This document shows positions 33,751-43,203 of a stretch of DNA of 64,000 nt, in pieces. The DNA lies in the NCBI RefSeq assembly GCF_000521865.1, contig NZ_JAME01000003.1:62001-126000 (forward strand), given 5' to 3'. This DNA is from Roseivivax isoporae LMG 25204 (lineage in GTDB: Bacteria; Pseudomonadota; Alphaproteobacteria; Rhodobacterales; Rhodobacteraceae). Made by a program: the position numbers and the translations under genes. Under the pieces are notes generated by a model. That model had not been told where the DNA came from, did not search any database, and saw only the letters and a list, made by a program, of their open reading frames with translations. Position 1 is the stretch's first letter, and the number at the start of each line of letters is the position of its first letter.

Positions 33751-34978
33751 CGGGGCCTGCCTGCGCCCTGAGCTCGGCGCGCGCGACCTGCCGGCGGTGC
33801 ACCGCGTCGGGACCGTCGGCGAAGCGCAGCGTGCGCACATGGGTCCACATCCGCGCGAGGTCGAAGTCCTGGCTGATGCCGGCGCCGCCATGCATCTGCA
33901 TCGCCTCGTCGATGACGCGGGCGGCCATGCGGGGGGCCACGACCTTGACCTGGCTGATCCAGGGCTGGGCGGCGCGCACGCCGCCCGTGTCCATCATCCA
34001 CGCGGCCTTGAGGCAGAGCAGGCGCGCCATCTCGATCTCCATCCGTGCCTCGGCGATGATGTCGTGGTTGGCGCCGAGCTCGGACAGCGTCCGGCCGAAG
34101 GCGCTGCGCGACACCGCGCGCCGGCACATGAGGGCCAGCGCCTTTTCCGCCTGCCCGATCGCGCGCATGCAATGGTGGATGCGTCCGGGGCCGAGCCGGC
34201 CCTGCGCCACCTCGAAGCCGCGCCCCTCGCCGAGGATCACGTTCGCGGCCGGCACGCGCACGCCGGTGAAGCGCAGGTGCATGTGGCCGTGCGGCGCGTC
34301 GTCGGCGCCGAAGACCGTCATCGGGCGCAGGATCTCGATGCCCGGGGTCGCGGCGTCGAGCACGAACATGGTGTGGCGGGCATGTTTCGGCGCCGAGGCG
34401 TCGGTGCAGGCCATCAGGATGTAGACGGCGCAGCGCGGGTCGCCGGCGCCCGAGATCCACCATTTCTCGCCGTCGAGGACATAGGTGTCGCCCTCGCGCC
34501 GGGCGGCGAAGGCCAGCTGGGCGGCGTCCGAGGAGGCGATGCCGGGTTCGGACATGACGTAGGCCGAGCGGATCTCGCCCGCGAGCAGCGGCTCGAGCCA
34601 GCGTTCCTTCATCCACGGGGCGCCGTGGCGTTCGAGCACCTCCATGTTGCCGGTGTCCGGGGCGCTGCAGTTGAACACCTCGGCAGCGAGGGGGACCTTG
34701 CCCATCTCCTCGGCGAGGTAGGCGTAGTCGACCGTCGAGAGGCCGGGGCCGCGGTCGCTGCCGGTCAGCCACAGGTTCCACAGCCCGCGCGCGCGGGCGG
34801 CGGCCTTGAGGTCGTCGAGGATCGCGCGCTGGCGGTCGGTCAGGCGGAAGCGGTCGCCCGAGGGGTGCCGTCCCACCTCGTCGTGGAAGACGCGGTCGGC
34901 CGGGGCGATCTCGGTCTCGATCATGTCGCGCACGGCGGCACGCAGCGGCGCGGCGCGGGCGCTGAGGCCCAGGTCCAT
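33743..34978 (-). CDS. Acyl-CoA dehydrogenase, ACAD10/11-like
   Basis: A 411-residue flavoprotein of the acyl-CoA dehydrogenase fold: 'AYVMSEPGIASSDAAQL' is the FAD/substrate signature, 'MHGGAGISQDFDLARMWTHVRTLR' the C-terminal FAD contact. The usual YEGT-like end motif is replaced by 'FADGPDAVHRRQVAR', which is the form seen in the ACAD10/11 subfamily. Such enzymes act on phosphorylated 4-hydroxyacyl-CoAs, eliminating phosphate. It sits between the CoA ligase (28-base gap) and the phosphotransferase (8-base overlap). A classical beta-oxidation role remains possible. Confidence 0.88.
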   Translation of the reverse strand: MDLGLSARAAPLRAAVRDMIETEIAPADRVFHDEVGRHPSGDRFRLTDRQRAILDDLKAAARARGLWNLWLTGSDRGPGLSTVDYAYLAEEMGKVPLAAEVFNCSAPDTGNMEVLERHGAPWMKERWLEPLLAGEIRSAYVMSEPGIASSDAAQLAFAARREGDTYVLDGEKWWISGAGDPRCAVYILMACTDASAPKHARHTMFVLDAATPGIEILRPMTVFGADDAPHGHMHLRFTGVRVPAANVILGEGRGFEVAQGRLGPGRIHHCMRAIGQAEKALALMCRRAVSRSAFGRTLSELGANHDIIAEARMEIEMARLLCLKAAWMMDTGGVRAAQPWISQVKVVAPRMAARVIDEAMQMHGGAGISQDFDLARMWTHVRTLRFADGPDAVHRRQVARAELRAQAGPDG

Positions 34979-35006
34979 GGCGTTTCCTTCGCGTCTGGCG
35001 CGGGGG

Positions 35007-36641
35007 TTATCCCGGGTCGGGCAGGACGTGGTCGCGGAAGCGGTCGCGCAGGGTCAGCTTCGACACCTTGCCGGTCGCCGTCAACGGCAGTTCCTCGAGA
35101 AGCACGAGATCGTCGGGCAGCTGCCAGCGCGCCACGTGGTCGCGCATCGCGTCGTGCAGGTCGGCGAGCGTCGGCGGGTTCGCGGCGTCGCGGGGCACCA
35201 CGACGAGCAGCGGACGTTCGTCCCATTTCGGGTGCGGCACCGCGATCACCGCGCAGCTCGCCACCTTGGGGTGGGCCATGGCGAGGTTCTCGAGGTCGAT
35301 GGAGCTGATCCATTCGCCGCCCGACTTGATCAGGTCCTTGGTGCGGTCCTGGATCGTGACGAAGCCCTGGGCGTCGATGGTGGCCACGTCGCCGGTGCCG
35401 AACCAGCCCTCGCCGTCGAAGGCGTTGGCACTGGCCTCGGCATTGGCGAAGTAGCCCGAGATCACCGTGTTGCCGCGCACGAAGAGCTCGCCAGACGCGC
35501 GGCCGTCCTCGGGCAGGCGGGTGCCGTCCTCGTCGGCGATCTTGAGCTCGACGCCGAAGATCCTGCGGCCCTGCTTGGACTTGAGGCGCATGCGCTCCTC
35601 GACCGGCAGCTCGCGCATGGGTTCGGAGAGCAGGCCGTGGGTGCCGACGGGGCTCATCTCGGTCATGCCCCAGGCATGGATGACCTCGATCCCGGCGCGC
35701 TCGAAGCCCTCGATCATGGGGCGCGGCGCGGCCGAACCGCCGATCACCACCTGGCGGAAGCCCTCGGGCACGCGGCCGCGCGCCTCGATCTCGGACCGCA
35801 GGCCCAGCCAGACGGTCGGCACGCCCCAGGCGGAGGTGACGCCCTGCGCCTCGATCAGGTCGAACAGCGAGGCACCGTCGAGCTTCGGCCCGGGCATCAC
35901 CAGCGAGGCACCGACGAGCGGCGCGGCATAGGGCAGGCCCCAGGCGTTCACGTGGAAGAGCGGCACGACCGGCAGGATGCGCCCGCCCTCCTGCAGCGAG
36001 GCCGAGAGCGCGATGGCGAGGCTCATGGCGTGCAGCACCGTCGAGCGGTGCGTGTAGAGCGCGCCCTTGGGATGGCCGGTGGTCCCGGAGGTGTAGCAGA
36101 GCGCGGCGGCGCTGTCCTCGGGCAGGCGGGGCCAGTCGTAGGTGTCGGGCTGGCCCTCGAACAGGTCCTCGTAGGCGACGAGATCGAGCCGGCTGTCGGG
36201 CAGCGCCTTGCGCTCGCAGAGGGCGACGAGCGTCATGCCCCTGGGCAGGCGGTCGGCGAGCGCCTCGACCAGCGGCAGGAAGGTCGTGTCGAAGCACAGC
36301 ACCCGGTCCTCGGCATGGCCGATGATGTAGAGCATCTGCTCGGCCGAGAGGCGCGGATTGATGGTATGGCAGACCGCCCCCATGCCCGAGACGGCATAGT
36401 AGAGCTCGAAATGCCGGTAGCCGTTCCAGGCGAGGGTCGCCACGCGGTCGCCCGGGGCGACGCCCAGCCGGCCGAGCCCGTGGGCCAGCCGGGCCGCGCG
36501 GACATAGGCGGTGGCGTAGGTCTCGCGGTGCATGTCGCCCTCGACCCGCGACGACACGACCTCGGCCCCGGGATGGGCACTGGCCGCGTACCGCAGGATC
36601 TCGAGGATCGACAGCGGCTCGTTCATCATCATGCCTTTCAT
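35007..36641 (-). CDS. Acyl-CoA synthetase (AMP-forming), medium/long-chain type
   Basis: A 544-residue adenylate-forming ligase. The P-loop-like motif is 'CYTSGTTGHPKGALYTH', followed by 'HAWGMTEMSPVGTHG', 'GWFGTGDVATIDAQGFVTIQDRTKDLIKSGGEWIS' and the C-terminal Lys in 'LPLTATGKVSKLTLRDRF'. It activates a carboxylic acid to its CoA thioester. GGGAGG five bases upstream supports ATG 36641. It is the first gene of the operon with the ACAD10/11-like dehydrogenase and the phosphotransferase, so it probably supplies their CoA ester. Confidence 0.9.
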   Translation of the reverse strand: MKGMMMNEPLSILEILRYAASAHPGAEVVSSRVEGDMHRETYATAYVRAARLAHGLGRLGVAPGDRVATLAWNGYRHFELYYAVSGMGAVCHTINPRLSAEQMLYIIGHAEDRVLCFDTTFLPLVEALADRLPRGMTLVALCERKALPDSRLDLVAYEDLFEGQPDTYDWPRLPEDSAAALCYTSGTTGHPKGALYTHRSTVLHAMSLAIALSASLQEGGRILPVVPLFHVNAWGLPYAAPLVGASLVMPGPKLDGASLFDLIEAQGVTSAWGVPTVWLGLRSEIEARGRVPEGFRQVVIGGSAAPRPMIEGFERAGIEVIHAWGMTEMSPVGTHGLLSEPMRELPVEERMRLKSKQGRRIFGVELKIADEDGTRLPEDGRASGELFVRGNTVISGYFANAEASANAFDGEGWFGTGDVATIDAQGFVTIQDRTKDLIKSGGEWISSIDLENLAMAHPKVASCAVIAVPHPKWDERPLLVVVPRDAANPPTLADLHDAMRDHVARWQLPDDLVLLEELPLTATGKVSKLTLRDRFRDHVLPDPG

Positions 36642-36765
36642 CCGGCCCTCCCTTGCCGTCCGACGTGCGCGACTCCAGATGGAGTGTGGTGCCCGGGGGC
36701 CTCTGCTGGCAACGACAAATCCCGGTGACGCAAGGGAAAACCTCACGTTACGGAAGGAACATCCG

Positions 36766-37782
36766 ATGTCCGACACGCTGCGCCGCATCGCGCTGGCCCG
36801 CCGCCCGAAGGGCGCACCGGTGGCCGAGGACTTCTCGTTCGAGACCGGAGCGCTGCCCGAGCCGGGGGACGGCGAGGCGCTGGTCGAGGTCACGCATTTC
36901 TCGCTCGATCCCTACATGCGCGGCCGGATGGACGACGCGAAGAGCTATGCCGAACCGGTGGCGATCGGCGCCACCATGACCGCGCAGGGCGTGGGCCGCG
37001 TGCTGGCCTCGCGCGCGGAGGGTCTGACCGAGGGCACGCTGGTGACCGGCATGACCGGCTGGGCGAGCCACGCGGTGCTGCCCGCCACCGACCTCACGCC
37101 GGTTCCCGACGGGGTGGAACCGACCGCGGTGCTGGGCGTCCTCGGCATGCCGGGCCTGACCGGCTGGTACGGGCTGCACGAGATCGGCCAGCCGCAACGG
37201 GGCGAGACGCTGGTCGTGGCGGCGGCCACGGGCCCGGTCGGCTCGATGGTCGGGCAGCTCGCCAAGGCCGCGGGCCTGCGCACGGTCGCGGTGGCGGGCG
37301 GCGCCGAGAAATGCGCCATGGCGCGCGACGTCTACGGCTTCGACGCGGCGATCGACCACCGCGCGCACGACGACGCGAAGTCCCTCCGCGGGGCGCTGGC
37401 CGAGGCGGCGCCCGACGGCGTCGACATCTATTTCGAGAACGTGGGCGGCAAGGTGCTGGAGGCGGTGCTGCCGCTCATGAACACCCACGGACGGATGCCG
37501 GTCTGCGGCATGGTCGCGTGGTACGGCGGCGCCGAGGATACCGGCGACCGGCTGCCGGCCGCGTGGCGGTCGGTTCTGGTCAAGCGGCTGAAGGTGCAGG
37601 GCTTCATCATCATGGACCACTGGGACCGCATGCCGGATTTCCTGTCCGACGTGGGCCCGCGGGTGGCCAAGGGCGAGATCGCCTGGCGCGAGGACGTGGC
37701 CGAGGGGATCGAGCGCGCGCCCGAGGCCTTCATCGCCATGCTGAAGGGCGGCAACACCGGCAAGCAGGTGGTGCGGGTCTGA
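36766..37782 (+). CDS. NADP-dependent oxidoreductase (MDR family, CurA/leukotriene-B4-dehydrogenase type)
   Basis: A 338-residue zinc-free medium-chain reductase. 'HFSLDPYMRGRMDDAKSYAEPV' and 'GMPGLTGWYGLHEIGQPQ' are typical of the double-bond reductase subgroup, and 'VVAAATGPVGSMVGQLAKAAGLRTVAVAGG' is the NADPH fold. 'DIYFENVGGKVLEAVLPLM' also fits. It reduces the C=C bond of enones or enals in the cytoplasm. AAGGA at suitable distance precedes the ATG. It is divergent from the CoA ligase. Confidence 0.9.
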   Translation: MSDTLRRIALARRPKGAPVAEDFSFETGALPEPGDGEALVEVTHFSLDPYMRGRMDDAKSYAEPVAIGATMTAQGVGRVLASRAEGLTEGTLVTGMTGWASHAVLPATDLTPVPDGVEPTAVLGVLGMPGLTGWYGLHEIGQPQRGETLVVAAATGPVGSMVGQLAKAAGLRTVAVAGGAEKCAMARDVYGFDAAIDHRAHDDAKSLRGALAEAAPDGVDIYFENVGGKVLEAVLPLMNTHGRMPVCGMVAWYGGAEDTGDRLPAAWRSVLVKRLKVQGFIIMDHWDRMPDFLSDVGPRVAKGEIAWREDVAEGIERAPEAFIAMLKGGNTGKQVVRV

Positions 37783-37798
37783 GACCCGCCGCGCGCGA

Positions 37799-38482
37799 TC
37801 AGGCGGTGACGCTGGTCGCGGCGGTGCGGATCGCGCGGATGTTCTCGCCGTAGGGGGCGGGGTCGGAGACCGAGCCGCCCTTGAACACCGCCGACCCGGC
37901 GACAAGCACGTCCGCGCCCGCCTCGACGCAGGCGCGGGCGGTTGCGGGCGCGACGCCGCCGTCGATCTCGATGTGCAGGCCGGAGCCCGCCCAGGCGCGC
38001 AGCTGGCGCACCTTGGACAGGGTGTCGGGCAGGAAGCTCTGCCCGCCGAAGCCCGGGTTCACCGTCATCACGCAGACGAGGTCAACGAGGTCCAGCACCG
38101 GGCGCACCGCCTCGACCGGGGTGCCGGGATTGAGCGCGACGCCCGGCCGGCAGCCCGCGGCGCGGATCGCCTGCAGCGTGCGGTGGATGTGCGGCCCGGC
38201 TTCGACATGCGCGGTCAGGATGTCGGCGCCGGCCTTGGCGAAGGCCTCGATGTAGGGATCGACCGGCGCGATCATCAGGTGCACGTCCATCACCGTGCGC
38301 ACGTGCGGCCGGATCGCGCGGCAGGTGTCGGGGCCGAAGGTGATGTTCGGCACGAAATGGCCGTCCATCACGTCGACGTGGATCCAGTCCGCCCCCTGCG
38401 CCTCGACCGCCTCGATCTCGGCGCCGAAGGCCGCGAAGTCGGCGGCGAGGATGGAGGGGGCGATCTTGACGGAGGCGGTCAT
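37799..38482 (-). CDS. rpe: Ribulose-phosphate 3-epimerase
   Basis: A 227-residue TIM barrel that interconverts ribulose 5-phosphate and xylulose 5-phosphate. 'IAPSILAADFAAFGAEI', 'WIHVDVMDGHFVPNITFGPD' (metal His and Asp), 'VHLMIAPVDPYIEAFAKAGAD', 'VNPGFGGQSF' and 'EIDGGVAPATA' are all present. Length is normal. It runs in the same direction as the ghrA-like gene 58 bases upstream. Confidence 0.96.
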   Translation of the reverse strand: MTASVKIAPSILAADFAAFGAEIEAVEAQGADWIHVDVMDGHFVPNITFGPDTCRAIRPHVRTVMDVHLMIAPVDPYIEAFAKAGADILTAHVEAGPHIHRTLQAIRAAGCRPGVALNPGTPVEAVRPVLDLVDLVCVMTVNPGFGGQSFLPDTLSKVRQLRAWAGSGLHIEIDGGVAPATARACVEAGADVLVAGSAVFKGGSVSDPAPYGENIRAIRTAATSVTA

Positions 38483-38540
38483 GGCGGATCCTCGGCAACG
38501 GGCTCTCGGCCGCAGGCGGTAGGCCGCGGGGGCGCGGGCG

Positions 38541-39476
38541 TCAATAGCCGGCGGCGCGGTCCACGAGGTGCAACAGCGGCTCGCCCGCCTCGCCGCGCCG
38601 GACGTTCTCGGCGATCACGCGGGCGGCGGTGGCGGGTCGCGTCTCGGCCGCGACATGCGGCGTGACGGTGACGCGGGGATGCGCCCAGTAGGGGTGGTCC
38701 GCGGGCAGCGGTTCGGTGCGGAAGACGTCGAGCGTCGCGTGTCCCGCGCGGCCGTCGTCGAGCGCGGCGAGCAGCGCGTCGTCGTCGATCAGCGTGCCGC
38801 GGCCGGGATTGAGGAGGCAGGCGCCGGGGGCCATGCGGTCGAGCGCCGCGGCGTCGATCACGTTCTCGGTCGCGGGCGTGCCGGGCAGGAGCAGGACGAC
38901 GATCTCGGCGCCGTCGAGCGTCGGGCCGAGCCCTTCGGCGCCGTGGCGGCAGGTGATGTCGGGCAGGTCCTTGGGCGAATTGCTCCACCCCCGCACGTCG
39001 AAGCCGATGCGCGCGAGCGCCGTGGCACAGGCCGCGCCGAGCGCGCCGAGGCCCAGCACCGCGACGGTGCGGTCCTGCGCAAGCGGCGGCGGCGCGTGGT
39101 TCCAGACGCGGTCGGGATTGACGATGTGCGCGTCCATTCCGAGATGGTGGCGCAGCACGTGGCCGGTGACCCACTCGGTCATGCCGCGGGTCAGCCCTTC
39201 CTCGTCGACCATGCGGACGAGGGGCTGGGTCAGGGTGCTGTTGCCGACGATGCGCTCGACCCCGGCCCAGAGGCTGAGCACGGCCTTGGCCCGGGTGAAC
39301 GGCCCGAAATCGTCCGGGCCGTCATTCGGCGAGTAGACGATGTAGTCGACCTCGTCCGGCGCCATCTCGGGGGCGAGGCGGGCGTCGATGCCGGCCTCGG
39401 CCAGCGCGCGGGTCAGGGGCTCGCGGTACGCGGCCCAGCTGTCGCCGGAGGCGGCGAAAAGGATGTTCACGGTCAT
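38541..39476 (-). CDS. ghrA: Glyoxylate/hydroxypyruvate reductase A-like (D-2-hydroxyacid dehydrogenase)
   Basis: A 311-residue NAD(P)H-dependent reductase. The nucleotide fold is 'TVAVLGLGALGAACATALARIGFDVRGWSNS'. Catalytic residues follow the GhrA pattern: Arg in 'LLNPGRGTLIDDDAL', Glu in 'VFRTEPLPADHPYW' and His in 'VTVTPHVAAETRP'. It reduces glyoxylate or hydroxypyruvate to glycolate or glycerate. The ATG lies seven bases after the rodA stop, so it is probably read from the elongasome transcript, though it has no evident role in cell shape. Confidence 0.9.
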   Translation of the reverse strand: MTVNILFAASGDSWAAYREPLTRALAEAGIDARLAPEMAPDEVDYIVYSPNDGPDDFGPFTRAKAVLSLWAGVERIVGNSTLTQPLVRMVDEEGLTRGMTEWVTGHVLRHHLGMDAHIVNPDRVWNHAPPPLAQDRTVAVLGLGALGAACATALARIGFDVRGWSNSPKDLPDITCRHGAEGLGPTLDGAEIVVLLLPGTPATENVIDAAALDRMAPGACLLNPGRGTLIDDDALLAALDDGRAGHATLDVFRTEPLPADHPYWAHPRVTVTPHVAAETRPATAARVIAENVRRGEAGEPLLHLVDRAAGY

Positions 39477-39483
39477 GGATGCC

Positions 39484-40623
39484 TCATCTCGGCCTGTGGA
39501 TATGCGCGCTCTGCACGAGGCCGAACGCCACCATGAGCACGAGCATCGCCGAGCCGCCGTAGCTGACGAGCGGCAGCGGCACGCCGACCACCGGCGCGAG
39601 GCCCATCACCATCGACATGTTCACGGCGAAGTAGAGAAAGAAGGTGAGCCCGATCCCGAGCGTCAGGAGCGAGGAGAACCGGTCGCGGTTCTGCAGCGCC
39701 GCCACCACGCAGAAGACGAGGATGAGCACATAGAGGATCAGCAGCGAGATGCCGCCGAGGAAGCCGAATTCCTCGGCCAGCGTGTTGAAGACGAAGTCGG
39801 TGTGCTTTTCCGGCAGGAAGTTCAGCCGCGACTGGGTGCCCTGCATGAAGCCGCGGCCGGTCCAGCCGCCCGAGCCCATGGCGATCTTGGCCTGCGTGAT
39901 GTGGTAGCCGGCGCCGAGCGGGTCCGAGGACGGGTCGATGAAGGTGTCGATGCGGCGGAACTGGTAGTCCTCGAGCAGCTGCCAGTCGGTGCCGCGGCTC
40001 TTGAACACGGTGACGACGAAGCCGCACCCGGCCGCGATGACGGCGCCGAAATAGGCCCAGTGCACGCCCGCGAGGAACATCATCAGCCCGCCGCCGGTCA
40101 GCAGCAGGATCGCCGTGCCGAGGTCGGGCTGCGTCAGGACGAGCCCGGTGGGGATGAGGATCAGCACCACCGGCAGGAGCACCCAGAGCGGGCGCGAGGC
40201 CTTCTTCATGGGCAGCCAGTCGTAATAGGCGGCGAGGATCATCACGAGCGTGATCTTCATCAGCTCGGACGGCTGGAGGCGCATGAAGCCCAGGTCGATC
40301 CAGCGCTGGGCGCCCATGCCGACGGTACCGAAGAACTCGACCATCACGAGCAGGCCGACCGACACGAGATAGGCCAGCACGGACATGTTGCGCCAGAACC
40401 AGATCGGCACCATGGCCACGACGAACATCGCCGCGAGCCCGAGCGCGTAGCGCTTGATCTGCGGCTCGGCCCAGGGTTCGAAGGACCCGCCGGCGACCGA
40501 GTAGAGCATCAGGAAGCCGACGCTCGCCACCGCCGACAGGAGCAGGATCAGCGGCCAGTTGAGGTAGAGCGCCTTGCGCCAGCCGGCGGGGACGGTCTTG
40601 ACCGTGTACTCGAGGTAGCTCAT
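39484..40623 (-). CDS. rodA: Rod shape-determining SEDS glycosyltransferase RodA
   Basis: A 379-residue membrane protein with about ten helices. SEDS motifs include 'MGAQRWIDLGFMRLQPSELMKI', 'LTQPDLGTAILLL', 'GTQSRLNFLPEKHTDFVF' (catalytic Asp region), 'EEFGFLGG' and 'GVPLPLVSYGGSAML'. RodA polymerises lipid II for side-wall growth together with PBP2 (mrdA), encoded just upstream. It is the last cell-shape gene in the mreBCD-mrdA-rodA run. Confidence 0.96.
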   Translation of the reverse strand: MSYLEYTVKTVPAGWRKALYLNWPLILLLSAVASVGFLMLYSVAGGSFEPWAEPQIKRYALGLAAMFVVAMVPIWFWRNMSVLAYLVSVGLLVMVEFFGTVGMGAQRWIDLGFMRLQPSELMKITLVMILAAYYDWLPMKKASRPLWVLLPVVLILIPTGLVLTQPDLGTAILLLTGGGLMMFLAGVHWAYFGAVIAAGCGFVVTVFKSRGTDWQLLEDYQFRRIDTFIDPSSDPLGAGYHITQAKIAMGSGGWTGRGFMQGTQSRLNFLPEKHTDFVFNTLAEEFGFLGGISLLILYVLILVFCVVAALQNRDRFSSLLTLGIGLTFFLYFAVNMSMVMGLAPVVGVPLPLVSYGGSAMLVLMVAFGLVQSAHIHRPR

Positions 40624-40690
40624 GCGCCGGCCCCGCTTGGATGCGCGGCGCGCGCGCCGGACGGCGCGACAGGATGGGACGGCCGGGACG

Positions 40691-42634
40691 TCATGCGCGG
40701 CTCGTGTCCTGGTCGGTGGCCATGCGGCGCTGCTGCTTCAGGCGTTCCTGCAGCGCCTCGATGTCGCCGCGGTCGGCGGTCGGGTAGGCGTCGAGCGGCG
40801 GGTCGCCGTTGTAGAGGGCCTGCAGGGTCACGTCGCGCGCGATGGGCGCGGCCGCGGTCGAGCCACCGCCGCCATGTTCCACCACCACCGCCACGGCGAT
40901 GCGCGGCGCCTCGTAGGGCGCGAAGTTCACGAAAAGCCCGTGGTCCCGGCGGTTCCACGGCAGGTCCTCGTTCCGCACGACGCCGCGGGCGCGTTCGGCC
41001 GCGGTGATGTTGCGCACCTGGCTCGTGCCGGTCTTGCCGGCCATGCGCATGGTGTCGGCGATGATGCGCGAGCGGTAGGCGGTGCCGCGGCGGTTGTTCG
41101 AGACCTCGAACATCGCCTTTCGGATCCAGCGCAGGTGGTTCTCGTTCATGGTGATCGGACCGCCGCCGCGCGACGGCGTCTCGACCCCGTCGATCGACTT
41201 GACGAGCCGCGGCTCGACCGCGCGGCCGGTGGCGAGGCGCGCGGTCATCACCGCCAGCTGCAGCGGCGAGGTCAGCACGTCGCCCTGGCCGATCGAGCAG
41301 TTCACGGTGTCGCCGATCCGCCATTCCTGGCCCCAGCGCGCGCGTTTCCATTCCTTGTCGGGCATGATGCCCTCGCCGACGGCCGACATCGGCACGTCGT
41401 GGGCGACGCCGAGGCCGAGCCTGCGGCCCATCTCGGCGATGCGCTCGATCCCGACGCGGAGCGCGAGCTCGTAGAAGTAGACGTCGCAGGACTGCATCAG
41501 CGCCTGCTCGAGGTTCATGTGGCCGTGGCCCGCCCGTTTCCAGCAGTGGAAGCGGCGGGCGCCGACCTTGAGGTGACCCGGGCACCAGACGGTGTTCGAG
41601 GGTCCGACGATCCCCGATTCGAGCGCCGCGAGCGCGGTGATCATCTTGAAGGTCGAGCCCGGCGGGTAGAAGCCCTGCACCGTCTTCGAGACGAGCGGAT
41701 GGCGCTCGTCGGCCTGCAGCGCGCCGTAATCCGCGTAGGAGATGCCGCGCACGAACTTGTTCGGATCGAAGCCCGGCGTTGAGGCGATGGCGAGAAGGTC
41801 CCCCTTCTCGAGGTCCATGACCACGACCGATGCGCTCTCGTCGCCGAGCCGGGCATGGATGTAGTCCTGCAGGCGCGTGTCCACGGTCAGCTGCAGGTCG
41901 GCGCCGGCCTCGCCCTCGCGGCGGTCGAGCTCGCGCATCACGCGGCCGGCGGCGTTCACCTCGACCCGCTTCGACCCGGCGCGGCCGCGCAGCATGTCCT
42001 CGTACTTGGTCTCGACCCCGATCTTGCCGAACTGGAAGCGCGGGATGCGCAGCACCGGGTCGGGGTCCTCGTAGCGCGCGAGGTCGCGTTCGGACACGGG
42101 CTGCACGTAGCCCACGACGTGCGCGAAAATCTGGTCGTGCGGGTAATGCCGCGACAGGCCGACCTCGGGGTTCACGCCCGGCAGGGCGGGGGCGTTCGCG
42201 GCGACGCGGCTCACCGCTTCCCAGCTCACGCGGTCGGCGACGGTCACCGGCAGGAAGGGCGCAGACCGCTTCATCTCGGCCATGGCACGCTCGATCTCGG
42301 CGGGGTCGAGTTCGACCAGCGTGGCGAGCCGCGCGATCGTCTCCTCGAGGTCGCCGGCGTCCTCGCGCACCACGGTGATGCGGTAGGCCGGTTCGTTGGC
42401 CGCGATCACCACGCCGTTGCGGTCGAAGATCTGGCCGCGCGCCGGCGGGATCAGCCGGATGTTGATGCGGTTCTCCTCGGCCAGGAGGCGGAACTCGTCG
42501 GCCTGGTCCACCTGCATGTGTCGCATGCGCAGCGCCAGCAGCCCCGCGAACGCGAGCTGGCCGCCGCCGAGGATCATCGCCCGGCGCGAGACCCTGCGGA
42601 AGCTTTCGGCGCTGTCCTTCGGTGTGCGTCTCAT
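40691..42634 (-). CDS. mrdA: Penicillin-binding protein 2
   Basis: A 647-residue class B transpeptidase. A single N-terminal membrane anchor (about residues 19-36) precedes the dimerisation domain with 'RLIPPARGQIFDRNGVVIAANEPAYRI'. The active site shows Ser327 in 'GSTFKMI', 'SCDVYF' as the SxD/SxN-type motif, and 'KTGTSQV'. 'WGQEWRIGDTVNCSIGQGD' is typical of PBP2. It cross-links peptidoglycan in the elongasome. The start at 42634 keeps a short cytoplasmic tail; the longer open frame runs into mreD. There is a 17-base gap after mreD. Confidence 0.95.
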   Translation of the reverse strand: MRRTPKDSAESFRRVSRRAMILGGGQLAFAGLLALRMRHMQVDQADEFRLLAEENRINIRLIPPARGQIFDRNGVVIAANEPAYRITVVREDAGDLEETIARLATLVELDPAEIERAMAEMKRSAPFLPVTVADRVSWEAVSRVAANAPALPGVNPEVGLSRHYPHDQIFAHVVGYVQPVSERDLARYEDPDPVLRIPRFQFGKIGVETKYEDMLRGRAGSKRVEVNAAGRVMRELDRREGEAGADLQLTVDTRLQDYIHARLGDESASVVVMDLEKGDLLAIASTPGFDPNKFVRGISYADYGALQADERHPLVSKTVQGFYPPGSTFKMITALAALESGIVGPSNTVWCPGHLKVGARRFHCWKRAGHGHMNLEQALMQSCDVYFYELALRVGIERIAEMGRRLGLGVAHDVPMSAVGEGIMPDKEWKRARWGQEWRIGDTVNCSIGQGDVLTSPLQLAVMTARLATGRAVEPRLVKSIDGVETPSRGGGPITMNENHLRWIRKAMFEVSNNRRGTAYRSRIIADTMRMAGKTGTSQVRNITAAERARGVVRNEDLPWNRRDHGLFVNFAPYEAPRIAVAVVVEHGGGGSTAAAPIARDVTLQALYNGDPPLDAYPTADRGDIEALQERLKQQRRMATDQDTSRA

Positions 42635-42651
42635 CTGCGAAATGCCTGTCC

Positions 42652-43203
42652 CTAGCCTGCCCGTCCGGTCCCGAGCCCCAGCCGGTCGCCCTCGGGCCGG
42701 CCGGTGCGGCGCAGTCCGAAGACGACGCGGGTCACCGCGGCGACCACCGGGTAGACGAGGATGGTCGCGGCGGTCTGAGACAGCAGGAGCGTCCCGTTCG
42801 CTGTCGGCACTATAAGCACCAACAGGACGATTTGATAGATGAGCGCCATCACGATGAGCGCAGCCGCGACCGAGGCCCATTCCACCGCGAAGGCGGTGTC
42901 GCGGCTCCGCCGCTCGCGCGTCTTGAACCGTTCGACGACCACGAGCGCGAGCGCCGCCCAGAGCCCCGGCGGCCGCTGGAACACGAGGTCCGCGAGCAGC
43001 ATGGCGAGCGCCACCGACAGCGCGGGCACGTAATCGGGCCGCCGGACCGCCCACGCGAAGGTGAAGGCGAGGATGACGTCCGGGCCGGCCAGCGCGCGCG
43101 GCGTGAAGTCGAGCGGCAGCAGGTGGAAGAACATGACCGCGAGGCAGAGCGCGAGGTAGACCCCGCGCATCCACCACAGCCGGACCGGACCCGCCTCAGC
43201 CAT
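42652..43203 (-). CDS. mreD: Rod shape-determining protein MreD
   Basis: A 183-residue membrane protein with five to six hydrophobic segments ('GVYLALCLAVMFFHLLPL', 'ALSVALAMLLADLVF', 'VAAALIVMALIYQIVLLVLIV'). Sequence similarity within MreD is weak in general, so position between mreC and mrdA is a large part of the evidence. 'GPDVILAFTFAWAVRRPDYVP' is characteristic of alphaproteobacterial members. It overlaps mreC by eight bases. Confidence 0.9.
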   Translation of the reverse strand: MAEAGPVRLWWMRGVYLALCLAVMFFHLLPLDFTPRALAGPDVILAFTFAWAVRRPDYVPALSVALAMLLADLVFQRPPGLWAALALVVVERFKTRERRSRDTAFAVEWASVAAALIVMALIYQIVLLVLIVPTANGTLLLSQTAATILVYPVVAAVTRVVFGLRRTGRPEGDRLGLGTGRAG

